Shown here in pieces: positions 7,121-13,221 of a stretch of DNA of 16,934 nucleotides (position 1 is the stretch's first letter; each line of letters starts with the position of its first letter). Source of the DNA: Mageeibacillus sp. UBA1193 (GTDB lineage: Bacteria > Bacillota > Clostridia > Saccharofermentanales > Saccharofermentanaceae); NCBI GenBank assembly GCA_002310155.1, contig DBYF01000029.1, forward strand, positions 1 to 16,934, written 5' to 3'. Made by a program: the position numbers and the translations under genes. The notes beneath the pieces were generated by a model. The model was not told the origin of the DNA. It worked only from the letters and a program-made list of their open reading frames with translations, and ran no database searches.

Positions 7121-8677
7121 TCACTGGATATCCTTACGTACGAAAGCATCGTACGCGATCAGGAAGAGGATGAATACCAGAACGGCGAGATAAACCAGTG
7201 AGAAGGAAAGCGGAAGGGAACTGTTTCCTATTCTGAGAAGACCGCCATCTTCTGATTCCGGGAATCCGATGAATCTCAGGTAAGGGAATACTTTGGATAC
7301 CAGGTTCATGTTTGAGGACGGCAGGAAATCGAGCCAGCGCTGATGTCCCAAGAGTGATTTTAATGTGGAAGTGATACTGCTCGAGAGAACGAGACCTGTG
7401 GAAACACCGACGGCGATGCCGGTATTCCGGGTCAGGCAGGAGATCGTAAACGCGGCCAGCACGTAGACGAACAGAGAGATGTTATCTACGAGGAAGAAAA
7501 GGAGCGTAAACAGATAGCTCGGCATACTTTGGACGGCTCCTCCGGAATAGTAGAAGTACGAAGGCATAGAAGAAAAACCGAATGCCAGTCCTGTGGAGAT
7601 CGTGGTGAACGCAGTGATCAGGATGCTTCCCAGTATCGACCAGGTAAACAGGGCAAGAAGCTTCGCGGTGAAGATCTTCCAGCGCTTGACCGGCGCGATG
7701 ATCAGAGACTTGATCGATCCTGTCGCCATTTCCTGTGAGATGCTCGATCCCGCGATGACGATGAGCATGATCACGAGAACGAATCTTGCGGCGGCGAGCC
7801 CAATCAGTCTGGCGTTCGCTGCACGGGAAATCCTGTCGGAAGACAGACATCCGTGGGAGATCTGGTAGTTCAGGATCGCGATAGAGCCTTCGAGCTGCTC
7901 TTTTCTCTCAGCATTCAGAGGCAGGTATGCGCCGTTTTCCTCATAAACACCCATCTTCAGGTCCTGTTCGTATCTGTCACAGCTATTGAGAGCCTCGATG
8001 ATCTCTTCTGCCTCGGAATAGCTCATCTTACCCTCGGGGTCAAGTTCCATAAGACGGTTGACTGTCTTGACCGCTATGGAGTTGGCGGAAACATCCTTCT
8101 TCGCGATGAGTTCTGCGTAAGCGGCATAGTCATGGTAGAAAAAGGCTTCTTTAACAAGGTCCAGGGACTCTGAAGCGGAAGAATACATCTGGTACCACTG
8201 GCTGTCTCTTCTCGAGAACGGCTGGAGATTGAGCTGGCAGAGCTCCTGATATGTACTCAGGTATTCGGAGAATGCTTCGATGGAAAGGTAAGTCGCGCTG
8301 ATCGGGTAGGCATCGAAATCGTAATTGGCCAGGATCGCGTTATAGCAGCAGAGATTGGCATAGCTATAGATCAGCTCCTCATCCAAAGTGAGTCTCGTAG
8401 CGAAAAGCTCGACGACCGTATTATCTACAGTGAACCGGAGAGTCTCGTGCTCTACATACCGGTTAGTGTCGCCCAGGGTATTCTTTTCCGTGTCTCTACG
8501 CTTGGTGATCTCGGTCTTGTTGCAAGCATCGTTGTTGAACTCTGACTCTTCAGGAGTTCTGGCGAGGAACGGAAAACAGAAGGAAACGACAGTCATGATG
8601 ATAACGAGGATCCAGACAGACCATTTTCTCGACAGTTTGATCATCTCATTCGTATAAAGCGCAAGGATCTTACTCAA
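7121..8677 (-). CDS. ABC-2 type transporter permease with a large extracytoplasmic loop
   Basis: This 518-residue permease has one helix at about residues 17-37, a long hydrophilic loop to about 320, and then about five helices. The stretch ISQEMATGSIKSLIIAPVKRWKIF after the second helix is the typical ABC-2 coupling region. It should pair with the ATPase immediately upstream to export or extract an unknown substrate, such as a peptide, lipid or antibiotic. The open frame extends to 8866, but that part overlaps the ATPase and is implausible. The TTG at 8677 is chosen because GGGAGGAGG lies 8 bases upstream, inside the ATPase tail, and it overlaps the ATPase stop by 8 bases, which suggests translational coupling. 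The extended outer loop is longer than in simple immunity permeases. Confidence 0.9.
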   Translation of the reverse strand: MSKILALYTNEMIKLSRKWSVWILVIIMTVVSFCFPFLARTPEESEFNNDACNKTEITKRRDTEKNTLGDTNRYVEHETLRFTVDNTVVELFATRLTLDEELIYSYANLCCYNAILANYDFDAYPISATYLSIEAFSEYLSTYQELCQLNLQPFSRRDSQWYQMYSSASESLDLVKEAFFYHDYAAYAELIAKKDVSANSIAVKTVNRLMELDPEGKMSYSEAEEIIEALNSCDRYEQDLKMGVYEENGAYLPLNAERKEQLEGSIAILNYQISHGCLSSDRISRAANARLIGLAAARFVLVIMLIVIAGSSISQEMATGSIKSLIIAPVKRWKIFTAKLLALFTWSILGSILITAFTTISTGLAFGFSSMPSYFYYSGGAVQSMPSYLFTLLFFLVDNISLFVYVLAAFTISCLTRNTGIAVGVSTGLVLSSSITSTLKSLLGHQRWLDFLPSSNMNLVSKVFPYLRFIGFPESEDGGLLRIGNSSLPLSFSLVYLAVLVFILFLIAYDAFVRKDIQ

Positions 8678-9635
8678 CGGCGATACCTCCTCCCGTGATC
8701 TCGAGGAAAGCATCTTCCAGAGAAGATTCGAGTTTCTGTACACCGAGGATATCCGATCCGGAGGAGACCAGAGTGCGGACACATTCGTTGATCTGTTCTT
8801 CTTCGATCTCGATATCCAGTGTATCGGATCCGATATTGCTGATGCGGTTCGGGTAGACCTTCGCAAGGATCTCTTTTGCCTTTGCCGGATCAGAGGTCTT
8901 GATGCGGTATACAGAGGAGTTCTGCGCCTGATTCATCAGGTCATCGATCGAACAGATCTGCAGGAGTTTTCCGTGGCTGATGATACCGATGCGGTCACAC
9001 ATCAGCTGCATCTCACTGAGAAGATGGCTGGAGACCATAACAGCTACACCCTCTTCGTGGGCCAGATGTTTGAGAATATCACGAAGCTGATGAATGCCGG
9101 CAGGGTCAAGACCGTTCGTCGGTTCATCGAGGATCAGGACTTTCGGATGGTGGAGCATGGCCTGTGCCAGACCGATGCGCTGCTTCATGCCGAGAGAGTA
9201 CTTCTTGATCGGATCATTGGCGCGCTCTGTGAGACCGACCAGCTCGATCACTTCGTCGATACGCTCTTTGGTAACGCCTTTGTGAAGACGCGCGTACATC
9301 TTCAGATTCATCCGGGCAGAAAGAGTATTGTACATTTCCGGGTTCTCAACGATACCGCCGATGGATGACATGGCAGCTTCGTAATGGGTCCTGCGGTTAT
9401 ATCCGTTGATGATGATCGTTCCTTCATCAGGGCGGAAGAATCCCATGACCATCTTGATGATCGTAGTCTTTCCCGCGCCGTTCGGTCCGAGAAAACCGAA
9501 TACTTCTCCCGGGAACAGGTCAAAAGACACGTTATCTACGGCCGTCTTTTTACCGAAGGTCTTAGTAACGTTCTGTATCTGCAATGCGGGTTTTCTATCT
9601 TCCTGCGTCATCTCTTTCTCCATCGGTTCAGCCAT
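8670..9635 (-). CDS. ABC transporter ATP-binding protein
   Basis: This 321-residue ATPase has a Walker A motif (GPNGAGKTT, residues 50-58), a drug/antibiotic-type signature (YSLGMKQR, 146-153), Walker B (VLILDEP, about 166-172) and a switch histidine in SSHLLSE. It belongs to the group with short C-terminal extensions that drive ABC-2 permeases such as bacitracin or lantibiotic resistance pumps. A start at 9647 is possible, but AAGGATGG would then overlap that codon; with ATG at 9635 it sits 8 bases upstream, so 9635 is used. The gene follows the anchored protein gene by 2 bases and overlaps the permease, forming a tight three-gene operon. The substrate is unknown. Confidence 0.95.
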   Translation of the reverse strand: MAEPMEKEMTQEDRKPALQIQNVTKTFGKKTAVDNVSFDLFPGEVFGFLGPNGAGKTTIIKMVMGFFRPDEGTIIINGYNRRTHYEAAMSSIGGIVENPEMYNTLSARMNLKMYARLHKGVTKERIDEVIELVGLTERANDPIKKYSLGMKQRIGLAQAMLHHPKVLILDEPTNGLDPAGIHQLRDILKHLAHEEGVAVMVSSHLLSEMQLMCDRIGIISHGKLLQICSIDDLMNQAQNSSVYRIKTSDPAKAKEILAKVYPNRISNIGSDTLDIEIEEEQINECVRTLVSSGSDILGVQKLESSLEDAFLEITGGGIAVE

Positions 9636-9637
9636 GA

Positions 9638-10216
9638 TCAGAACCATCCTTCGTAGTTGTTCAGACTACAGTCTGCCTTGACGATCTTCCACTCACCATT
9701 GATCTTAAGAAAGGACAGTGTGTCATCCGAATCCATCTCGTTTACCACTTTCTTACCGCCGGCGTCGAGAAACTCGACAGTAGTTTTCGAATATACCGTG
9801 ATGCTGGCAGAACCGTTATAGATCTCGTGAAATTTGATGTCTGTGATCTGTTTGGTTGCTGAAACAGGACAAAGCTGCCTATCGAAGCAGTAGCGGAAAA
9901 AATAGACGAATTTGTCTGTCTCCTGCTCCTGCACTGTTTCGTTATCGTAGAAGTAGTGCTTCAGCGGCTCTGCCTGATTATGTATAGCCGGAATGAGACC
10001 TGTAATATCGAAGCCGTTCCAGGACCAGTAATCCAGTCCGGAAGGGAAGGAGTACATACATGAGGACTCGATCGCATACTGGGAAGCAAGATCCTTTACG
10101 GTCTTTTTCTCTTTGCGGATATTAATGGCATCGGAAACAAGGTAAATGGCTACAGCAAAAAGAACAACGAGGAGCAGAAGTACGCCCCGGTTTGTGTTTT
10201 GCCACCATTTCTTCAT
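9638..10216 (-). CDS. Membrane-anchored protein of unknown function, first gene of the ABC operon
   Basis: This 192-residue protein is not recognised as a named family. It has a short basic N terminus and one hydrophobic helix (about residues 11-29), then a mostly polar extracytoplasmic region. The last 60 residues (ITVYSKTTVEFLDAGGKKV, then TLSFLKINGEWKIVKAD) alternate strands and end in a GEWKIV motif that resembles NTF2-like/SnoaL-like or Cystatin-like folds in secreted accessory proteins. C58, C118 and C126 could pair outside the cell. The start at 10216 has GGAGG 7 bases upstream, while the longer frame to 10288 has none. It precedes the ATPase by 2 bases, so it probably assists or delivers substrate to the transporter; this is inference from position. 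Confidence 0.8.
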   Translation of the reverse strand: MKKWWQNTNRGVLLLLVVLFAVAIYLVSDAINIRKEKKTVKDLASQYAIESSCMYSFPSGLDYWSWNGFDITGLIPAIHNQAEPLKHYFYDNETVQEQETDKFVYFFRYCFDRQLCPVSATKQITDIKFHEIYNGSASITVYSKTTVEFLDAGGKKVVNEMDSDDTLSFLKINGEWKIVKADCSLNNYEGWF

Positions 10217-10273
10217 GCAATGTCCTCCAGAAAATGTTAGGTTAATTTTACCACACAAAAATCTTACGGAAAG

Positions 10274-10302
10274 TGACATTCGTGTCATATATATTTATGA
10301 CA
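10274..10302. promoter_or_regulatory. Cluster of TGACA/TGTCA half-sites (candidate operator)
   Basis: TGACA at 10274, TGTCA at 10283 and TGACA at 10298 alternate in orientation. The first pair encloses 4 bases; the last two are part of a perfect 7-bp inverted repeat (TGTCATA at 10283-10289 with TATGACA at 10296-10302). The cluster overlaps the predicted -10 and start region of the ABC operon, as expected for a repressor site. The regulator is unknown. Confidence 0.5.
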
Positions 10303-10312
10303 GATTTGTAAA
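10284..10312 (-). promoter_or_regulatory. Candidate promoter of the anchored-protein/ABC operon
   Basis: On the minus strand TTTACA (10312-10307) and TATGAC (10289-10284) are 17 bases apart. The -10 matches only 4 of 6 positions. It lies about 65 bases upstream of the chosen start and coincides with the TGACA/TGTCA half-sites. Confidence 0.45.
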
Positions 10313-10510
10313 TAATTGCAGGGCTTTGAGCGCTTTTGGAAGAGAAAAAACATCTTTGCTTTCTTCCCCCGGAAAAGCACTGAAACCCGGAAATGCCGAT
10401 GAACAGGGCATTTTGTAATGCAGTTGTAATATTGCAACAATGCGGGCGTAACGTTTTGTGCAAGGTGCATAAAAGTGCAAAGTGTTTCGCCTGTTTCGTG
10501 GTAAAAGATG
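10313..10510. other. Intergenic stretch upstream of the large RNA
   Basis: No credible gene lies here. It holds an imperfect 16-bp palindrome at 10423-10438 (GTTG-T-AATATT-G-CAAC, one mismatched pair), a 7-bp hairpin at 10391-10413 (AAATGCC with GGCATTT, 9-base loop), and three direct copies of GTGCA at 10458, 10465 and 10475. Their position just before the RNA promoter makes them candidate control sites, unproven. Confidence 0.35.
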
Positions 10511-10538
10511 TTGACAAACATGCTATAGATGATATACT
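10511..10538 (+). promoter_or_regulatory. Strong promoter of the large noncoding RNA
   Basis: A perfect TTGACA at 10511-10516 and TATACT at 10533-10538 (5 of 6) are separated by 16 bases. The predicted start, near 10545, is the first base of the helix that closes the RNA. No ribosome site and plausible reading frame follow on this strand. It is the closest match to consensus in the window, which suggests high expression. Confidence 0.85.
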
Positions 10539-10544
10539 GAAAAT

Positions 10545-11187
10545 AGCTCCAGGGAATGCGGGTTCACACCAAGTCCTAATCGGAGAGCCGCCACTTGTGG
10601 ATGCACAAGGCGAGGTTGAGAAAAACAGAAAGACCATAAGGTGGTCAGGAAACGAAGACGGAAGACGCAGGATCGGATCCAGTGAGGTTTGAGAGGCGAA
10701 GGAAGTCGGAACCGTTAGAGCCATAGCAGATGTGAGTGGAGAGCGAACAGCGATTGACGGTACGCGATGGCGGACACAAGTCGCAGGTCAGGTTGAAGAC
10801 CATGGTTTCGATTCGGGTTGCGGTTGCTAGAGGCAGCCGGATGGGAACGGAACTAAGCGAAATGACAGGAGACGGGTCATAACTGAGTAAGTTACGACAG
10901 CCGGTTCGGCAGGGATGCAGTGGCACGGGGTCATTGCCAGTTGGATGGATCGGTCAGTGATGGAAAAGAGGCCGCGTAGAACACATCATTTCGGAACGGA
11001 CTGGTTGGAAAGGTGCTTCATGAGGCGCCGAGTAATTCCAAGATGAGGGTTCTTCTTCAGGATTGGGAAGGTTCGCAGGTAATGAAAGGGCGACCGTAGG
11101 AAATGGATGGAAAGTTGGTTCGCTGGAGCTTTTATTTGTCCTCATTTATACGTGCGGCGGAGATCCGAAAGGGTCTCCGTTTTCTTT
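10545..11187 (+). ncRNA. Large structured noncoding RNA, about 640 nt, class not assigned
   Basis: A transcript from the strong promoter to the intrinsic terminator would be about 640 nt with no credible reading frame. Its ends pair: AGCTCCAG at 10545-10552 with CTGGAGCT at 11123-11130. A second nested helix joins 10574-10578 plus 10581-10583 to 11094-11101 (8 bp with a 2-base bulge). Many local hairpins follow, for example 10594-10599/10604-10609, 10632-10636/10642-10646, 10821-10827/10833-10839, 10880-10884/10890-10894, 10956-10962/10984-10990 and 11012-11016/11025-11029. The plus strand is rich in G and A with GNRA-like loops. I do not see the signatures of RNase P RNA, tmRNA, SRP RNA, 6S RNA or a group II intron domain V. 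Size and end pairing recall the OLE and ROOL classes, but I cannot confirm either. Confidence 0.8.
11158..11187 (+). terminator. Intrinsic terminator of the large RNA
   Basis: CGGAGATCC (11158-11166), a GAAA tetraloop and GGGTCTCCG (11171-11179) form a 9-bp stem with one G-U pair, followed by TTTTCTTT. The tail overlaps the stop codon of the convergent HPRT-like gene (11186-11188). On the minus strand no T tract follows the hairpin, so it should work in one direction only. Confidence 0.9.
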
Positions 11188-11713
11188 AGTGTTCCATTTC
11201 CGCGATGAAGGGGAGATTTCTTCCGTATTCTCCGGAATCCATACCGTACCCGATGAGCCAGGATCTGTCGACTTCAAAACCGTAGTACTTGACCGGAAGG
11301 TCGATCAGTTGACGTTCCGGGTTATAAAGGAGCGTGCATACTTCTACCGATAGAGGACGTCTCGCTTCCAGAGTCTGAAGAAGATACGCGGTGGTAAGTC
11401 CTGTCCGGATGATATCCTCGACAACGATGACATGCTTTCCGGTAATGTTGATGTCCACATCCTTGGTGATGCGTACGATTCCTGTACTGCTGGTGGTATC
11501 CGGGATACTTCCGATAGCGATCATGTCGAGCTGCATCGGAAGGTCGATGGATCTCGCAAGGTCAGTAAAGAAGAATAGGGAACCCTTGAGTACGCCAAGA
11601 AGAACGACCTCCTGATCTTTATAGTCCTCAGTGATCTTCTTTCCGAGTTCGGATATCCTCTCGTTCAGCTGTTGCTGAGTGAACATGACTTTCTTATACG
11701 GGATCTGTTTCAA
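11186..11713 (-). CDS. hpt: HPRT-like phosphoribosyltransferase with altered active site
   Basis: This 175-residue protein has the purine phosphoribosyltransferase fold: LKGS at 42-45, the PRPP loop VVEDIIRTGLT at 97-107, FEVDRSWLIGYGMD, and a conserved D159. Hypoxanthine phosphoribosyltransferases make IMP or GMP from base and PRPP. Two key positions differ. The PRPP motif normally reads EDIID[TS]G, and that last D (D137 in human HPRT) is the proposed proton acceptor; here it is R103. The purine-contacting lysine (human K165, LLxK) is N131. The SY dipeptide of the flexible loop is SI here. Activity may be changed or lost. The start is an ATGA overlap with the upstream kinase/nuclease fusion gene, so the two are coupled. 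The symbol refers to the family, not proven activity. Confidence 0.87.
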   Translation of the reverse strand: MKQIPYKKVMFTQQQLNERISELGKKITEDYKDQEVVLLGVLKGSLFFFTDLARSIDLPMQLDMIAIGSIPDTTSSTGIVRITKDVDINITGKHVIVVEDIIRTGLTTAYLLQTLEARRPLSVEVCTLLYNPERQLIDLPVKYYGFEVDRSWLIGYGMDSGEYGRNLPFIAEMEH

Positions 11714-12675
11714 TGATCATCCCTCGCTTCCTCATCCTTCTCCGGAGCGCTGAAACCTTTGAGGCGTTCAGCCAGTTCCAGAAAATCCTTCTTATAGACG
11801 ATCTTGATATTCGTTCCGGGATATAGCTCCTTGACTTTCTTGAGCTTCCGGTTCTTTTTCGTGACGTATTTCTGATTCATAGTAGTCAGCTCGAGATAGG
11901 TATCGAAACGCGTCAGATAGAAATCCGGGCTGAAAGCCAGAGTGACATTTCCTTCGCTGTCCCACTCGACCGGGAATGTCTTCGGTTCGTATTTCCAGTC
12001 GATATGATACATGTCGAGGATCTTCGCGAACTCTGCCTCGGACGGATTCTTGAATACAGGCATCTCACTCTGGTGATCCAGGGCACCTTCGCTTCGGGTC
12101 TCAGACTTGATCCTCATGCGCAGCTCATGTTCGTGGAACGCAGAGAGGATAGAAGCGACACACTCATCGACTGACAGGTGGTCGGTATTCAGGATCAGAT
12201 GATAAAGAGAAAGATCCGAAGAATCCTTCCCGAAGACGTGGGAAACGAATCTCTTGTGCTTCCTGTCTGTAGAGGACAGAAGAGTCTGCGCGGAAGTATC
12301 CGGCAGATGGAACTGCTTCTCAATACGGGAGAGGCGTGTACTGTCGGATGCGATGATGCGGATGTGCAGGGCATCGTCGCTGCCGGAGAACATCAGCTGG
12401 GAACCAAAGCCCAGAAGTACGGCGGATTCTTTCTCTGCCATGGAAAGCAGGGATTCGGAAAGAACATCCTTGAAACTCTTGCCGTCTTTATACTCCGACA
12501 GATAAAACTTCGCGCTCTCCGCGAGACTGGTGCGCTGTTCCGGCTTGATGTCCGGGAAGAAACGTTCCATCAGAAGATCACGTGTGATCAGCTGCCATCC
12601 GAGCTTGCGGGATAAGGCAGAAGCGATCTCATCGCCCAGGGATCCCATTTGACGTGAAATTGTGATGACCGGCAT
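11710..12675 (-). CDS. Cytidylate-kinase-2-like domain fused to a PD-(D/E)XK-like domain
   Basis: This 321-residue protein has two parts. Residues 1 to about 190 resemble the Cytidylate_kin2 family: ITISRQMGSLGDEIASALSRKLG at the N terminus takes the place of a P loop and, as in that family, lacks the usual GK[ST]. Residues about 210-305 look like a compact PD-(D/E)XK nuclease fold: E230 in WKYEP, D251 in SPDFYL, E262 with T264 in LELTT (in place of ExK), then K269, K273 and K274. Nuclease activity is inferred, and the third catalytic position is atypical. AAGGAGC lies upstream of the ATG and overlaps the stop of the preceding membrane gene, and the C terminus overlaps the HPRT-like start, so all three are coupled. 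The substrate is unknown. Confidence 0.75.
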   Translation of the reverse strand: MPVITISRQMGSLGDEIASALSRKLGWQLITRDLLMERFFPDIKPEQRTSLAESAKFYLSEYKDGKSFKDVLSESLLSMAEKESAVLLGFGSQLMFSGSDDALHIRIIASDSTRLSRIEKQFHLPDTSAQTLLSSTDRKHKRFVSHVFGKDSSDLSLYHLILNTDHLSVDECVASILSAFHEHELRMRIKSETRSEGALDHQSEMPVFKNPSEAEFAKILDMYHIDWKYEPKTFPVEWDSEGNVTLAFSPDFYLTRFDTYLELTTMNQKYVTKKNRKLKKVKELYPGTNIKIVYKKDFLELAERLKGFSAPEKDEEARDDH

Positions 12676-12687
12676 ATATATCGCTCC

Positions 12688-13068
12688 TTACTTCCTGCGG
12701 CGGGTAAGCTTACCGAATTCATTGACTACATACTGTTCCCGAAATGCCGGATTAATGGCAGCGATCTCATCATAAGATGCTTTTCCGTCATTCACGTAGT
12801 TGTATGCGACGATGGGATTCGTATAGATCTTTTTCTGAAAGTCTTTCCTGGCGATGATCGATCCGACCTTGCTTCCCAGGAAAAAGTAGAAGAAGAAAGC
12901 AAGCGCGATCAGGAGAAGTCCAATCAGGATATTCATCGCTCCGAATTTGAAGGTGAGTACGAGAAAAATAAGCCCTGCGATACTGAGTCCATAGGCGATC
13001 AGGTCCATCAGGATCGCGAAGATAGTGGCTTTGTTGGAATACTGAAAAGACGTAAAGAAAAATATCAT
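12688..13068 (-). CDS. Small two- or three-helix membrane protein, unknown function
   Basis: This 126-residue protein is not recognised. The N-terminal 65 residues hold two strongly hydrophobic helices (about 18-39 and 45-66, the second very rich in leucine and phenylalanine). The C-terminal half is soluble and basic, with KDFQKKIYTNPIVAYNYVNDGKASYDEIAAINPAFREQYV and a KLTRRRK tail, so it should sit on the cytoplasmic side. An upstream ATG at 13083 exists, but GGAGG lies just after it and 8 bases before the ATG at 13068, so 13068 is used. It leads the operon with the kinase/nuclease fusion and the HPRT-like protein; its stop overlaps the next ribosome site. It may anchor that pair at the membrane, by inference. 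Confidence 0.8.
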   Translation of the reverse strand: MIFFFTSFQYSNKATIFAILMDLIAYGLSIAGLIFLVLTFKFGAMNILIGLLLIALAFFFYFFLGSKVGSIIARKDFQKKIYTNPIVAYNYVNDGKASYDEIAAINPAFREQYVVNEFGKLTRRRK

Positions 13069-13097
13069 TCCCGTGACCTCCATCGGCTGATATTTCT

Positions 13098-13106
13098 ATT
13101 TTAGCA
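13098..13106 (-). promoter_or_regulatory. Extended -10 promoter of the membrane/kinase/HPRT-like operon
   Basis: On the minus strand TGC followed by TAAAAT forms an extended -10 element 30 bases upstream of the start at 13068. No convincing -35 is present 17 bases further upstream. Confidence 0.45.
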
Positions 13107-13145
13107 CAACAGTCTCAGGTGGGATCTTATGTATTCTAAAAGACG

Positions 13146-13174
13146 TTGAAATACTTTTGGAACTGTGCGAAAAT
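13146..13174 (+). promoter_or_regulatory. Candidate promoter of the beta-lactamase-like gene
   Basis: TTGAAA at 13146-13151 and GAAAAT at 13169-13174 are separated by 17 bases, with TGC before the -10. A weaker alternative is TTGGAA at 13157 with CATAAA at 13181. Either would give a short leader before 13222. Confidence 0.4.
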
Positions 13175-13221
13175 CAAGCACATAAAGGAAAAGAAAATTG
13201 ATGTAGTAGAGGAGTACTGCC

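Noticed and set aside
10391..10413. AAATGCC/GGCATTT hairpin as a terminator
   Set aside because: No gene ends before it on either strand and the T run is too short.
10393..10692. 99-residue plus-strand frame spanning the RNA promoter
   Set aside because: The promoter and the start of the RNA fall inside it, it has no ribosome site, and the residues look random.
10781..10801. Resemblance to the SRP RNA apical motif (CAGGTCAGGT)
   Set aside because: Only the first bases agree; the asymmetric loop and the GGAAGGAAGCAGCC part are missing.
10645..10926. 93-residue minus-strand frame inside the RNA locus
   Set aside because: It is low in typical coding signal, lacks a ribosome site, and lies antisense to a region with clear RNA helices, a promoter and a terminator.
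10545..11187. RNase P RNA, tmRNA or group II intron
   Set aside because: I do not find GAGGAAAGUC with a matching 3' ACAGAA region, a tRNA-like end with a tag frame, or a domain V with GUGYG start. A covariance-model search would settle it.
11063..11353. 96-residue plus-strand frame from the RNA 3' end into the HPRT-like gene
   Set aside because: It crosses the intrinsic terminator and is antisense to a well-supported gene.
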